This document shows positions 17,909-26,795 of a stretch of 64,000 nt of DNA, piece by piece. The notes under the pieces were generated by a model. The model had not been told where the DNA came from and did not search any database. It saw only the letters and a list, made by a program, of their open reading frames with translations. The translations under genes were made by a program, and so were the position numbers. This DNA comes from Jiulongibacter sp966250325 (GTDB lineage: Bacteria; Bacteroidota; Bacteroidia; Cytophagales; Spirosomataceae): contig CBINGY010000021.1 in assembly GCA_966250325.1 (NCBI GenBank), positions 1 through 64,000 of the forward strand, written 5' to 3'. Every line of letters starts with the position of its first letter. Position 1 is the first letter of the stretch.

Positions 17909-19036
17909 ATGAACTTATTTAATGTTTATCCGCTCTATGATATCACGCCTGTGAGGGCTGAGGGCTCTACACTTTGGGATGAAAAAGGAGAGAAATACCT
18001 GGATTTGTATGGAGGGCATGCGGTTATTTCTATAGGTCATTCGCATCCCTATTATGTAAATAAACTGACAGAACAGGTCAAAAATATCGGGTTTTATTCG
18101 AATTCGGTACATATTCCACTCCAGAAGGAGCTGGCTACCAAGCTCGGTAAGATTTCCGGGCTGAACGACTATACCTTGTTTCTGGCAAACTCGGGAGCCG
18201 AGGCCAATGAGAATGCCCTGAAGCTGGCTTCCTTTTCCAATGGGAGAAAGAAAATCATTGCGTTTAAGAGGGGCTTTCACGGGCGTACTTCGGCGGCGGT
18301 GGCGGTCACTGATAATGCCGGTATTAAGGCTCCGATTAACTTTGACGAGCATGTGGTGTTTTTACCCTACAATGATGCGGAAGCTGTAAGGGCTGCGGTG
18401 GATGACGAAACCTGTGCGGTGATAGTGGAAGGCATACAGGGGATTGGAGGAATCCATGTGGGCAACGATGAATTTATGCAGGCCATTCGCGAAAGTTGTG
18501 ATAAGCATGGAGCAGTTTTTATTCATGACAGTGTACAGTGCGGCTACGGAAGATCCGGGAAATTTTTCACCTGGGAGTTTTCGGGTGTAAAACCAGACAT
18601 CATTTCCATGGCGAAAGGGATGGGTAATGGATTTCCGATCGGTGGCATTTTGATTTCTCCGAGATTCGAAGCGAAATATGGAATGCTGGGTACCACATTT
18701 GGAGGAAATCACCTGGCCTGTGCGGCAGGAGTAGCGGTGCTTGACGTAATACAGCAGGAAAATCTTATGGAGAATGCCGGGAAACTGGGAGATTACCTGT
18801 TGTCAGAACTGAAAGATACCAAAGGCCTGAAAGAACTACGGGGTAAAGGTCTTATGATCGGTATAGAAATGGAGCAGCCTATCAAGACCCTGAGGGATAA
18901 AATGCTTTTTGAAGATCATCTGTTTACGGGGGTGGCCGGTGCCCACACGATCCGTTTGCTGCCTGGTCTGGGAGTAAAGAAAGAGGAGCTGGATCAGTTT
19001 CTGGAGGTTTTCAGGAAACGTACCAACGAAATTTAA
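17909..19036 (+). CDS. argD: Acetylornithine (or succinylornithine) aminotransferase
   Basis: A 375-residue class III PLP aminotransferase. The PLP lysine is K236 (SMAKGMGNGFPIGG), and D207 in FIHDSVQCGYGRSG corresponds to the usual DEVQxGxGRTG aspartate; the Glu-to-Ser change after it recurs in this phylum to my knowledge. The N-terminal LYGGHAVISIGHSHP and ANSGAEANENALKLA are standard. It follows argC in the same direction and is closed by a 9-bp stem terminator. It transaminates N-acyl-glutamate semialdehyde to N-acyl-ornithine. Confidence 0.95.
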   Translation: MNLFNVYPLYDITPVRAEGSTLWDEKGEKYLDLYGGHAVISIGHSHPYYVNKLTEQVKNIGFYSNSVHIPLQKELATKLGKISGLNDYTLFLANSGAEANENALKLASFSNGRKKIIAFKRGFHGRTSAAVAVTDNAGIKAPINFDEHVVFLPYNDAEAVRAAVDDETCAVIVEGIQGIGGIHVGNDEFMQAIRESCDKHGAVFIHDSVQCGYGRSGKFFTWEFSGVKPDIISMAKGMGNGFPIGGILISPRFEAKYGMLGTTFGGNHLACAAGVAVLDVIQQENLMENAGKLGDYLLSELKDTKGLKELRGKGLMIGIEMEQPIKTLRDKMLFEDHLFTGVAGAHTIRLLPGLGVKKEELDQFLEVFRKRTNEI

Positions 19037-19067
19037 TTTAAGAGAAAATATAATTAGATTTTGCAGG

Positions 19068-19098
19068 AGCCGGAGAAACTCAATCTTCGGCTTTTCTA
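19068..19098 (+). terminator. Intrinsic terminator of argC-argD
   Basis: A nine-base stem (19068-19076 with 19084-19092, one G-U pair) around loop AACTCAA, followed by a T-rich stretch. Confidence 0.75.
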
Positions 19099-19103
19099 TT
19101 TAG

Positions 19104-19140
19104 GAATAAAAAAATCGCAACCTGTAAAAGATTGCGATTT
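19104..19140 (-). terminator. Intrinsic terminator of the tRNA-Gly/tRNA-Leu unit
   Basis: Read on the minus strand, AAATCGCAA (19132-19140) pairs with TTGCGATTT (19112-19120), followed by a run of T just after the tRNA-Leu 3' end. Confidence 0.8.
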
Positions 19141-19142
19141 GG

Positions 19143-19228
19143 TACCGGGGACGGGAATCGAACCCGTACGGGCGTTTCGGCCCACAGGATTTTAAGTCCT
19201 GCGTGTCTACCAGTTCCACCACCCCGGC
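19143..19228 (-). tRNA. tRNA-Leu (TAA)
   Basis: The minus-strand 86-base sequence folds into a class II tRNA with acceptor GCCGGGG/CCCCGGT, D-loop GGTAGACAC, anticodon loop CTTAAAA (anticodon TAA), a long variable arm (TGGGCCGAAACGCCCGT) and T loop TTCGATT. The discriminator is A and a CCA end appears encoded at 19140-19142. Confidence 0.95.
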
Positions 19229-19274
19229 GGGAAATCCCTGGTGAAAAAAAAAGCCCCACAGGGAGCTTTTTTCG

Positions 19275-19347
19275 AGCGGAAGACGGGTCTCGAACCCGCG
19301 ACCTTAACCTTGGCAAGGTTACGCTCTACCAACTGAGCTACTTCCGC
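19275..19347 (-). tRNA. tRNA-Gly (GCC)
   Basis: A 73-base cloverleaf: acceptor GCGGAAG/CTTCCGC, D-loop AGTTGGTAGAG, anticodon loop TTGCCAA (GCC), T loop TTCGAGA, discriminator T as usual for glycine. CCA is not encoded. It lies 46 bases upstream of tRNA-Leu on the same strand, probably co-transcribed. Confidence 0.95.
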
Positions 19348-19362
19348 TTGCAAATGTGGGTG

Positions 19363-19393
19363 CAAAGATAGCCGTTGACTTGTACTTGTCAAG
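19363..19393 (-). promoter_or_regulatory. Promoter of the tRNA-Gly/tRNA-Leu unit
   Basis: On the minus strand, CTTG (19390-19393), a 19-base spacer and an exact TATCTTTG (19363-19370) match the Bacteroidota primary-sigma consensus. The tRNA-Gly 5' end lies 15 bases downstream. Confidence 0.75.
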
Positions 19394-19435
19394 AGAATTT
19401 CTGATAATTTTTATTCTTTTCCTTTAAGACAAGCG

Positions 19436-19443
19436 TACTTTTG
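19436..19443 (+). promoter_or_regulatory. -7 promoter element for hisIE
   Basis: TACTTTTG fits TAnnTTTG exactly and ends five bases before the hisIE ATG, so the transcript may start at or next to the start codon. No good TTTG is seen at the -33 position. Confidence 0.45.
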
Positions 19444-19448
19444 TACTT

Positions 19449-20066
19449 ATGAATTTTGAATTAAACCGAACCCCCGATTTCACGAAGGCTTCTGATGGAT
19501 TGCTACCCGCTGTGGTTCAGGATGCTTATACCCAGAAAGTGCTTATGCTTGGCTACATGAGTGCCGAGGCCTTCGAAGTAAGTATAGATACGGGCAAAGT
19601 CACCTTTTTCAGCCGGAGCAAAAACCGTTTGTGGACCAAAGGGGAGGAATCGGGACATTTTCTGAATCTGACAGAAATACGTGTGGACTGCGATGCAGAT
19701 ACCATCCTTGTTAAGGCTAACCCACAGGGACCCACCTGCCATACCGGAGATGATACCTGCTGGCAGGAATCCAACGATTCAAAAACTGCCTTTATTGATT
19801 ACCTGAAAGCGGTCATAAAGGACCGGAAGGTAAACCCGGCTGACACGTCCTATACGGCGTCACTTTTTAAAAAGGGAATCAATAAAGTGGCACAGAAAGT
19901 AGGGGAGGAGGCCGTAGAGATTGTGATTGAGGCGAAAGACAATAATAAAGAACTTTTCCTGGGAGAAGCAGCCGATTTGCTTTTTCACTACCTTGTGCTG
20001 CTGGAGGCCAAAGACATAAACCTCAATGAAGTGCTTGACGTACTTATTTCAAGACATAAAAAATAA
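19449..20066 (+). CDS. hisIE: Phosphoribosyl-AMP cyclohydrolase / phosphoribosyl-ATP pyrophosphatase
   Basis: A 205-residue bifunctional histidine biosynthesis enzyme catalysing steps 2 and 3. The HisI domain (residues 1-110) has MLGYMS, FFSRSKNRLWTKGEESGH, the metal-binding DCDAD and GPTCHTGDDTCW. The HisE domain (about 115-205) has SYTASLFKKG, KVGEEAVEIVIEAK and the EAADLLFHYLVLL helix. The gene stands apart from other his genes. Its start codon is only five bases after a -7 element, so it may be leaderless. Confidence 0.96.
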   Translation: MNFELNRTPDFTKASDGLLPAVVQDAYTQKVLMLGYMSAEAFEVSIDTGKVTFFSRSKNRLWTKGEESGHFLNLTEIRVDCDADTILVKANPQGPTCHTGDDTCWQESNDSKTAFIDYLKAVIKDRKVNPADTSYTASLFKKGINKVAQKVGEEAVEIVIEAKDNNKELFLGEAADLLFHYLVLLEAKDINLNEVLDVLISRHKK

Positions 20067-20071
20067 CCGTT

Positions 20072-20410
20072 ATGATCAATTATCTGATTCGGCTCGTACT
20101 CGTAGGATTTGTGGTTTATTTCATTCCTTCTTTTCTGAGTGATATTCAGGTTTCATCTCTTACAACGGCCATTATTGTGGCCTTTATTATGAGCATCCTG
20201 AACAATTTCGTGAAACCTATACTAACCATCCTCTCGCTTCCTATAACCATTCTTACCCTTGGGCTCTTTTATCTGGTACTCACGGTATTGATGGTTTATA
20301 TCTGTGATTCGCTGGTAGCAGGTTTTGCCGTAAGCGGCTTTTTGCAACCACTCATTTTCAGTTTTATTCTTTCCATTGTTCATAGCCTGGTAGGCTCATT
20401 TCAGGATTAA
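20072..20410 (+). CDS. Phage holin family protein (four-TM, PF04020-like)
   Basis: A 112-residue very hydrophobic protein with four predicted membrane helices. The NNFVKPILTILSLPITILTLGLFYLV stretch (positions about 45-70) is the signature of the small 4-TMS 'holin superfamily IV' proteins common in bacterial chromosomes. In most genomes these are not linked to phages, and no lysis genes are nearby. It starts five bases after hisIE and overlaps the next gene by one base (TAATG), forming a three-gene unit. Function unknown. Confidence 0.82.
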   Translation: MINYLIRLVLVGFVVYFIPSFLSDIQVSSLTTAIIVAFIMSILNNFVKPILTILSLPITILTLGLFYLVLTVLMVYICDSLVAGFAVSGFLQPLIFSFILSIVHSLVGSFQD

Positions 20411-20784
20411 TGCGGAAACTAGTTCTTTTGCCTTTTCTACTGCTGGCGTGTCAGTCGGGCACTATTAATCTGGGTAAGGTGGATACTGATTCGTTCAAAA
20501 GCGATCGGGGAGGCTGTGACAGTAAACGAAAAGAGCTGATTTCCGGTCTGGAGGCCGTAAAAGATTCTTTACTTTCTCATTCAGAAAACGAAGTGCTTGC
20601 CACACTGGGAAGATACGATTTTCAGATTCTTGACCGGAAAAACGAAAAGGTATTCATGTATTATCTGGAGCCCGGCCCGCATTGTGAGCACATTCAGAAT
20701 GAGTCATTGGCCCGTTCCATGGCCATTTATCTAAACTCGGTTAGCCTGGTTAAAGAAGTAACGTTTCAGAAAGGCTTACCTTGA
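20410..20784 (+). CDS. Small predicted lipoprotein, function unknown
   Basis: A 124-residue protein with a short signal peptide and lipobox (PFLLLAC, Cys14), so it is probably lipid-anchored. After the cysteine comes a polar stretch containing a central LLSHSENEVLATLGRYDF segment reminiscent of SmpA/OmlA-like small folds that bind at the outer membrane; that resemblance is weak. Its ATG overlaps the stop codon of the holin-like gene. Its 3' end overlaps the converging GT2 gene by nine bases. Confidence 0.65.
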   Translation: MRKLVLLPFLLLACQSGTINLGKVDTDSFKSDRGGCDSKRKELISGLEAVKDSLLSHSENEVLATLGRYDFQILDRKNEKVFMYYLEPGPHCEHIQNESLARSMAIYLNSVSLVKEVTFQKGLP

Positions 20785-22227
20785 ACTAAGGGCATGCCGG
20801 ATGGTGTAAAAAACCACCATGAAATACCCAAGAAATACCATCGAATGAAAAGGGATCATGCCATAGATTCCTCTTTGAACATCCAGAACAAGTACCAGCA
20901 GAAACAAGAGAGCAATTGCTGACTCCCAGTAGGTGAGTGCTCCAATTTTTGCCGGAGTGTACCGGTTCCCTTGCCAGCTGTCCTTTTTGGAGAGCACATT
21001 GAATTTAGGTGTGCGAACAAAGGGCGTTTTACGTCCCAGATAACCTTCAAGTACGGCGATGCTGTTATGCAGAGCAAGGCCCATCATAAACGTGAGAAAT
21101 AAAAGAAACCGGACAGTAAACAGGAAGGGGTTTTTGTTTTTCTCCCGAAAAGCCAGCCAGTAGAAGGCTCCCAGAATCAGCCAGTTGACCTGAAAGAGTG
21201 CGGTGTAATTAAGCAGCGTTTTATACTTGTCGAAAATGCCGGCATGAATCACCAGAGGCACACTACTCAATGCCAGCGTAACTACTGCCAGAAAAACCGA
21301 ACTGTTTAGTAAATGGTAATACCCCTGAATTTTACTCCAAAGACTCAAAGACTGTGACTGACGAATACGCGAGGCATTTTTGACGAAACATTCGGCACCG
21401 CCTTTCATCCAGCGGTATTGCTGAGATTTGATAGCGGGCATGGTTACAGGTAATTCTGCGGGAGATTCCAGCGTTTTGAGGTAATGAATCTTCCAGCCCT
21501 TCAACTGAGCCCGGTAGCTGAGATCGAGGTCTTCGGTGAGGGTGTCTGGCGACCAGCCACCGGCGTCCAGAATGGTCTGCTTTCTCCAGATGCCGGCTGT
21601 TCCGTTGAAATTCAGAAAATGATTTCCGGCTTCCCGACCAGTCTGCTCAATAAAGAAATGGGCATCTAAGCCGAAAGCCTGCAGGCGGGTAAGAAGGGAA
21701 TAGTCTTCGTTGATATGCCCCCAGCGGGTTTGCACCGTGCCAGTCTTCTGATCAGAAAATAAAGGAACAGTTTTCAGCAGGAAATCGGTGGTTGGCATAA
21801 AGTCGGCATCAAAAATGGCAATGAATTCCCCTTTAGCTTTTTCTAAACCATAGGCCAAAGCCCCCGCTTTGAAACCTTTCCGCTCAGCTCTCCGGATCAA
21901 CTGAATGTCAAAACCCCGGGATTGGTACTCTTTCAATTTGTCTTCCAGAATTACGGTGGTTTCGTCATCTGAATCATCGAGCACCTGGATTTCCAGGAGT
22001 GTTTTGGGGTAATCGAGCAGGCAAATAGAATCAATAAGACGGGCTGCTACGTATTTTTCATTGTATAAGGGCAGCTGAACCGTAACCAGGGGGAGAATCG
22101 GAGAAGCAGTTTCGGAGACTTTCTCCCGATAATTAAAATGGGAAATAATAAGACTCAACTGCAGAACACAGTAAAGAAAAATGACCACCAGGGCCGCGAT
22201 ATAGAGCAAAAGCGGTAAAACTATCAT
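20776..22227 (-). CDS. Processive-type glycosyltransferase family 2 (cellulose synthase/CslA-like)
   Basis: A 483-residue membrane enzyme with an N-terminal helix, a cytosolic GT-A domain (about residues 45-280) and three to four C-terminal helices. The processive GT2 signature is complete: D in LDDSDDE, the DxD in FDADFMP, TEDLDLSYRAQ, and QYRWMKGG (QxxRW). This pattern is shared by cellulose, mannan and hyaluronan synthases. The product is unknown. The start overlaps the preceding GT2 gene by four bases, so the two glycosyltransferases form one transcription unit. Confidence 0.88.
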   Translation of the reverse strand: MIVLPLLLYIAALVVIFLYCVLQLSLIISHFNYREKVSETASPILPLVTVQLPLYNEKYVAARLIDSICLLDYPKTLLEIQVLDDSDDETTVILEDKLKEYQSRGFDIQLIRRAERKGFKAGALAYGLEKAKGEFIAIFDADFMPTTDFLLKTVPLFSDQKTGTVQTRWGHINEDYSLLTRLQAFGLDAHFFIEQTGREAGNHFLNFNGTAGIWRKQTILDAGGWSPDTLTEDLDLSYRAQLKGWKIHYLKTLESPAELPVTMPAIKSQQYRWMKGGAECFVKNASRIRQSQSLSLWSKIQGYYHLLNSSVFLAVVTLALSSVPLVIHAGIFDKYKTLLNYTALFQVNWLILGAFYWLAFREKNKNPFLFTVRFLLFLTFMMGLALHNSIAVLEGYLGRKTPFVRTPKFNVLSKKDSWQGNRYTPAKIGALTYWESAIALLFLLVLVLDVQRGIYGMIPFHSMVFLGYFMVVFYTIRHALSSR

Positions 22228-22922
22228 TCGTCTTTACGGAGCATGAAGGTGAATACCCACATCAGAATTTTGTATCCGGCCAGCAGGGTTCCTTTTACGG
22301 TTCCCGATACTTTGGAGTGCCCGATGCGTTTGCGGTACGAAACCGGCACCTCGGTGGTTCTGAGCTTTTTCCGGGCGGCCTTTAACTGCATCTCCACGGT
22401 CCAGCCGTAGGTTTTATCCTGCATGTTGAGTTCAAGTAAGGAATGGTAGCGAATAACCCGGAAAGGTCCCAGATCGGTGTATTTTACTCCATAAAACAGG
22501 CGGATAAGGGTAGTGGCCAGCCAGTTTCCAAAGAGCTGCTGTGGTGTCATCGATCCTTTTTCAAGGTTTCCGAGAGCCCGGCTGCCAATGACCATATCTG
22601 CCCTGTTCTCATAGATTGGTGCCAGCAGTTGATGCATTTCTTTGGGGTAATCTGAATAATCGGCATCGAGGAAAACCACCAGATTGGCGGGTTTATTATT
22701 CAGGTATTCTATTCCTTTCAGACAAGCCCATCCGTAACCCTGTCGGGGTTCATCCAACACAGTGGCACCAGCCCGGAGGGCTGTTTCTGAGGTGGAATCA
22801 CTTGAATTGTTGTTGACTACGATGATCTCTTCGACCTCCCGAGGTATTTCTGCAATGACTTTGTCAATGGAAAGAGCTTCATTGAAGGCCGGAATAATAA
22901 CGTAAACACCCTTTGAAATCAA
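22224..22922 (-). CDS. Glycosyltransferase family 2 (dolichol-phosphate mannosyltransferase-like)
   Basis: A 232-residue GT-A enzyme: VYVIIPAFNEALSIDKVI, then IIVVNNNSSDST and FLDADYSDYP (DxD about residue 87). The pattern GSRALGNLEKGSMTPQQLFGN, followed by LGPFRVIR, is typical of DPM1/GtrB-like transferases that load sugars on polyprenyl phosphate. There are no clear C-terminal membrane helices beyond one hydrophobic segment near residue 218. Coupled by a four-base overlap to the processive GT2 gene. It could charge the lipid-linked sugar used by a GT-C enzyme such as the one at 8412; that is speculative. Confidence 0.87.
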   Translation of the reverse strand: MISKGVYVIIPAFNEALSIDKVIAEIPREVEEIIVVNNNSSDSTSETALRAGATVLDEPRQGYGWACLKGIEYLNNKPANLVVFLDADYSDYPKEMHQLLAPIYENRADMVIGSRALGNLEKGSMTPQQLFGNWLATTLIRLFYGVKYTDLGPFRVIRYHSLLELNMQDKTYGWTVEMQLKAARKKLRTTEVPVSYRKRIGHSKVSGTVKGTLLAGYKILMWVFTFMLRKDE

Positions 22923-22975
22923 TGGTATCAGGTTTTAGACAAATTACGGTAATTGCCTTTAATGTACGAAGCAAA

Positions 22976-24007
22976 TCAATCGGCGGATTCGGGCTTGTAG
23001 GCAGAGCAATATTTGTCATAGAGATCTGATGCCTTTTTCTGATCCAGATTTCTGAGTGTCAGATAATCTTTACATGCGGCATTTATCTCTTTTCTGAAAA
23101 CATTAGCGGCGGCTCTCATGTAATAGGAGTCTATCAGATAAGGGTTTTTCTCCAGCGTTTTGTCAAAATAATAGATAGCAGATTTGTAGTTCTTGTTACT
23201 GAAATAATATTGACCGTAAGAGAAATACTCTTCAGAAGCTATTCGACTCATCTGAAGCGTATCTGTACTATAATCGGGTTTTGACCAGCCCAGGTCAAAA
23301 TTATATTCGATCTCACAATTCACCGGCTTACCCTGGTACCTGGCTGCAAGCCATTTGCCCTGCGTTTTTTTTATGGCGTCGATCAATCGCTGGTCGTATC
23401 GCTGGTCTGAGCTGGCTTCGAGTCGCAGACCTTCCATTTTACCTTCTTTGGTGATTACGAAACGGGCCACGAAGCCTCCCTTTTTATATTCAGGAAAGCG
23501 AAAATAGGAGTAGATAAAGTCAATGGCATTCTGGCTGCTGTGAATAAATTTAGGCTCCACCACATCTGGTCTCATCAAATAAACAGGCTCATTGTTTTTG
23601 GCCAGATAAAATTCGGGATTGGTGCTGAGATCGTGAATGGGTTTGTAAATGAATGAAATTTTGAGAGGCTCCACATCCTCTGGTTGATTTACCTGAACTA
23701 CTTCCAGAATAGGTTTATCCAGACGGGTAATTTTATAACTTGTTCCTTTATAGGTGATAGTACTGTCTGAAACACGGTAGGTTTGCAAGGCGTTGATGCC
23801 ATTAATTGAAACGATCAGACTATCGTTTCTAAAGTCCAGAATAAAGCTGGTACCCAGCACTTCCGGGTCATAAACTGGACTTCCATCTTTCAGTGTTACC
23901 TTGTCTTTTATCCATTCACCCTGCAGCGATTCTTTCAGGCTGTTTTGGGCAAACATATTGATACAAGAAAACAGAAAGATGGAAGTGGTAATTAGTTTGG
24001 AGTTCAT
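22976..24007 (-). CDS. Secreted protein with TonB C-terminal-like and TPR-like domains
   Basis: The 343-residue protein has a signal peptide (cleavage after FAQ, about residue 21). An N-terminal lipocalin-like beta region (GEWIKDKVTLKDG...) is followed at about residues 155-245 by a TonB C-terminal-type domain (RFPEYKKGGFVARFVITKEGKMEGLRL). A TPR-like helical pair lies near 270-325 (YGQYYFSNKNYKSAIYYFDKTLEKNP). Bacteroidota have many such periplasmic proteins of unknown role. Its start codon overlaps the stop of the upstream S41 protease gene (shared base 24007), suggesting coupling. Confidence 0.6.
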   Translation of the reverse strand: MNSKLITTSIFLFSCINMFAQNSLKESLQGEWIKDKVTLKDGSPVYDPEVLGTSFILDFRNDSLIVSINGINALQTYRVSDSTITYKGTSYKITRLDKPILEVVQVNQPEDVEPLKISFIYKPIHDLSTNPEFYLAKNNEPVYLMRPDVVEPKFIHSSQNAIDFIYSYFRFPEYKKGGFVARFVITKEGKMEGLRLEASSDQRYDQRLIDAIKKTQGKWLAARYQGKPVNCEIEYNFDLGWSKPDYSTDTLQMSRIASEEYFSYGQYYFSNKNYKSAIYYFDKTLEKNPYLIDSYYMRAAANVFRKEINAACKDYLTLRNLDQKKASDLYDKYCSAYKPESAD

Positions 24008-25479
24008 TATCGGTTTTTACTCAAGTACTCTGAAGCAAAGTTAACCCAATCTGCTTCATCTTTTGGTACTTTAACGTCCGGTTTGATCCCCTTATTATCA
24101 ATTTCTTGTCCGCGATTTGCTTTTGCCATTCCCAGAGCTAATCTCCAGCCGTAGGCAGGCATACCCCAGTCGCGTACTTCGATGTAGTCTGCCACTCCTT
24201 TTGTGGGTGTGCCTATGATGACGGTTTTATTACTTTGACGGGCTTCCAATGCTACACTTTCGGCCGAGCTGGCAGTATTTTCATTTACCAGAATCGCTAC
24301 TTTTTTCGGGAATTCGGTAGCCTTTACATACTGAAATACCTTATCCGGACCTTCAAATTCCTTACCCATATTATTTTTCATCAAAGCAATCACTTCATTC
24401 AGCTTAGGTGCAAGTAAACGCTTGTATTTAGGGAATTCCTGAATAGACTGAAGTTCGTGCGATAGCAGAATGAGGTTCTCCTCGCTGGCCCGGAAAGTTC
24501 CTCCTTTCCGAACAATGGGCTTGTCGGCAATGAACGGGTAGAAAGCCGAGAAGGCGTTTTCGTCTCCACCGCGATTATTCCGCAGGTCAATAATCAGGTT
24601 CTCTGTCATGGAAATCTGCTGACGATTTCTGTTCACCATATCCAGTACATAATCTGCGGCGTCAAATTGCGTAAAAGGAGGCAATTTTACGTACAGAGTG
24701 TTGTTATCGATACGTTCCACGCGGTAATCGGGAAGTCTGGTAAGCATGTCTTCATTAGAAACCTTTTCTTCAGGCTCGGGATATACCTTGCGTAAACGAT
24801 ACACATCGTCAATAACCAGGTAGTTTTTTATAAGACGTGTAAATTTCTTCTCCGAATTGAAATCTGCGTAATAATAGGTAGACTCAAAACGCTCCTGTCC
24901 GGTTTTACGTATTTGAATTTTCACTTTCCCGGCTGTCCAGGAATCATCACGGGCCTCCAGAAGAAAAGCCTGAAACTGATCCGCTTTATCGGTGGAGGTA
25001 ATTCCCAGCCGGTAGTTTTTGTCTTCGGTTTCCCAGATTCCCACTACTTTTTCGTGGTTATTTCTGGAATCGATGAATTTACGGAACTCCTCTTCATTAC
25101 GGAAGGCTACTGACGGAACTGCCGCTGCTCTTTTGGCCATGGCAGAAGGGTCTTCAGGCTTTACGTAAGGATTGGGGATATTAATAAACAAATGACCGTC
25201 TTCAAAAAACGATAACCACTCAGTTATGGCAAAGTAGCATTCTGCCGGGTCAGTGATTTTGGAAACCTTTTCGCGGGTTACCTCGGTGAGTTTGGCAAAA
25301 CGCTTCTGATCTTTACTTTTCTGAAGTTTCTCGTTCCAGCCGGCGTAGTTGTTTTCAATTTTGCGGTAGGAATCCTCAAAGTTGATCAGACAGGGACTGG
25401 ATTTAGGAGCTTTCTCCTGAGCAATGAGTAGCTGGGAAGCCAGTGCCAGAAGACCAAACAAGGCGATACGTTTTTTCAT
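24007..25479 (-). CDS. S41 family peptidase (tail-specific protease-like), secreted
   Basis: A 490-residue protein with a signal peptide (LLIAQEKAP, cut after about residue 20). The C-terminal part has the S41 catalytic pattern: LIIDLRNNRGGDENAF, the serine in NENTASSAESVALEA, and a lysine in GTPTKGVADY. No PDZ domain is obvious, unlike the Prc-type protein at 44836, so it belongs to the retinol-binding-protein-like S41 branch. Transcribed just ahead of the TonB-C/TPR protein. Substrate unknown. Confidence 0.85.
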   Translation of the reverse strand: MKKRIALFGLLALASQLLIAQEKAPKSSPCLINFEDSYRKIENNYAGWNEKLQKSKDQKRFAKLTEVTREKVSKITDPAECYFAITEWLSFFEDGHLFINIPNPYVKPEDPSAMAKRAAAVPSVAFRNEEEFRKFIDSRNNHEKVVGIWETEDKNYRLGITSTDKADQFQAFLLEARDDSWTAGKVKIQIRKTGQERFESTYYYADFNSEKKFTRLIKNYLVIDDVYRLRKVYPEPEEKVSNEDMLTRLPDYRVERIDNNTLYVKLPPFTQFDAADYVLDMVNRNRQQISMTENLIIDLRNNRGGDENAFSAFYPFIADKPIVRKGGTFRASEENLILLSHELQSIQEFPKYKRLLAPKLNEVIALMKNNMGKEFEGPDKVFQYVKATEFPKKVAILVNENTASSAESVALEARQSNKTVIIGTPTKGVADYIEVRDWGMPAYGWRLALGMAKANRGQEIDNKGIKPDVKVPKDEADWVNFASEYLSKNR

Positions 25480-25562
25480 TATCGGGATACACGTTTATTA
25501 TTCATATACCCCTGAACGAAAACAGTGCCAAAAATTGGGACTCCGGTAAAAAAAGTGGAAGC

Positions 25563-26774
25563 CTATTCTTCTGTACCCTGATTATCAGTAAGTTCCAGAT
25601 ATTGAATGGGGGCAATGGCGTTGCCCGCAATGCCTTTTATACTTCCATACATATCAATAGTGTTTCCAATTACCTTTTCGATCTGTACCTCACGCTCCTT
25701 CCATATACGCTGCATGGCCCGTTTCTCGCGGTCCAGTTCGTTTTTCAGATTTGAGAAGCCTTCTACGATAGCTTCCATCTGCTGTTTAAACTGGCTGCTG
25801 GTAAGAAAATTATAGAGCATACCCATTTTATCGGCCTTATTTTCGTTGACCGATTTGACCTGCTGAGAGCGGATCAAGATTTCCCGAAGCACAAAAACCA
25901 GACTTTTGACTTCATGATAGCCGCAGACCCACACACCGTCTTTTTCACCGAAACGGTCCATGTCTTTGGGCATGGTTTGAGTCACCAGCACGGCCAGTTC
26001 TGCACCCGTTTCCCGCTGATCGGCCTTTAGTTTTTCAATCCAGTCGCCACCCCAGTTCTGCGTGCGTTTACTTTCATAAATGATTTTACCGCAGGTTTGA
26101 CCAAACTCATTGATCACGGTTTGTACAGCATCTGCTCCACGGATTCCTTTCTTAACTTCCTCGATGAGGTCATACGGGAAAGCCCTGCCAAGGATAGACT
26201 CTATTTCGAGCTCCTGGATTTCTCCCTGAAGCTGCATGGAGCCCTGCTCGGCTTTCCGTTGCATTTCTTTGACCAGGTTCATCTGGGTTTCCAGTTTTTT
26301 CTCGTATTCCTTTTTTACGAGTTCAAACTCTTCGTCTTTGCGTTTTGCGGCCGCTTCCTCGATAGACCGGGCTTTTTCCAGGAGTTCTTTTTCCAGGCGT
26401 ATTCTCATCTGCTCCTGGCTCATTTTGAGCTCATTTTCTTTTTTGAGAAGCTCCAGTTCTTTTTTCTGGGCCTCCAGGATGAGTTCCTGTTTATGTTTGT
26501 TGTCTTCCTGTAAAGATTTTAGAAGTACGGCGTTTTTCTCATCCGCTCTTTTCTGGGCTTCTGCCTGAGCCATGGCCCACATTTTCTTTTTTTCTTCCTG
26601 TTCAAAACGAGCCTTTTCTTCCTGAAGCTGCCTTTTGAACGTTTCTATCCGCTCCTGGTTTTGTTTGTCCTGCTCGGCCATACGGCGTTTCAGCTCCAGT
26701 TCCATGTGTTTCTGGAGAGCCTCGCCGGCATCAAAGAGAAATCCGCAGTTTGGGCAGGTGGTTTTGTTCTGCAT
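25563..26774 (-). CDS. DUF2130 domain-containing protein (coiled coil plus restriction-endonuclease-like fold)
   Basis: A 403-residue protein. An N-terminal CPNCG motif (one half of a possible zinc ribbon) is followed by a long Glu/Lys/Gln-rich coiled coil (about residues 20-185). The C-terminal DUF2130 domain carries GKIIYESKRTQNWGGDWIEKL, where E-S-K fits the PD-(D/E)XK nuclease core, as in RmuC-related proteins. A role in DNA metabolism is suggested by fold only; there is no direct evidence. It stands alone between the S41 protease and the hydrolase gene. The antisense frames here are shadows of the coiled coil. Confidence 0.82.
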   Translation of the reverse strand: MQNKTTCPNCGFLFDAGEALQKHMELELKRRMAEQDKQNQERIETFKRQLQEEKARFEQEEKKKMWAMAQAEAQKRADEKNAVLLKSLQEDNKHKQELILEAQKKELELLKKENELKMSQEQMRIRLEKELLEKARSIEEAAAKRKDEEFELVKKEYEKKLETQMNLVKEMQRKAEQGSMQLQGEIQELEIESILGRAFPYDLIEEVKKGIRGADAVQTVINEFGQTCGKIIYESKRTQNWGGDWIEKLKADQRETGAELAVLVTQTMPKDMDRFGEKDGVWVCGYHEVKSLVFVLREILIRSQQVKSVNENKADKMGMLYNFLTSSQFKQQMEAIVEGFSNLKNELDREKRAMQRIWKEREVQIEKVIGNTIDMYGSIKGIAGNAIAPIQYLELTDNQGTEE

Positions 26775-26795
26775 AAGGGAAATTAGAAAATACTT

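Noticed and set aside
19132..19371. 79-residue frame DGNRTRTG...SRTRDLNLGKVTLYQLSY
   Set aside because: Known false ORF formed by the tRNA-Leu and tRNA-Gly genes on the other strand.
20072..20410. Holin-like gene as evidence of a prophage
   Set aside because: PF04020-type proteins are common chromosomal genes; no other phage genes, att sites or lysis genes are nearby.
26097..26568. 138- and 110-residue plus-strand frames
   Set aside because: Antisense shadows of the DUF2130 coiled coil, giving Phe/Leu/Ser-rich products.
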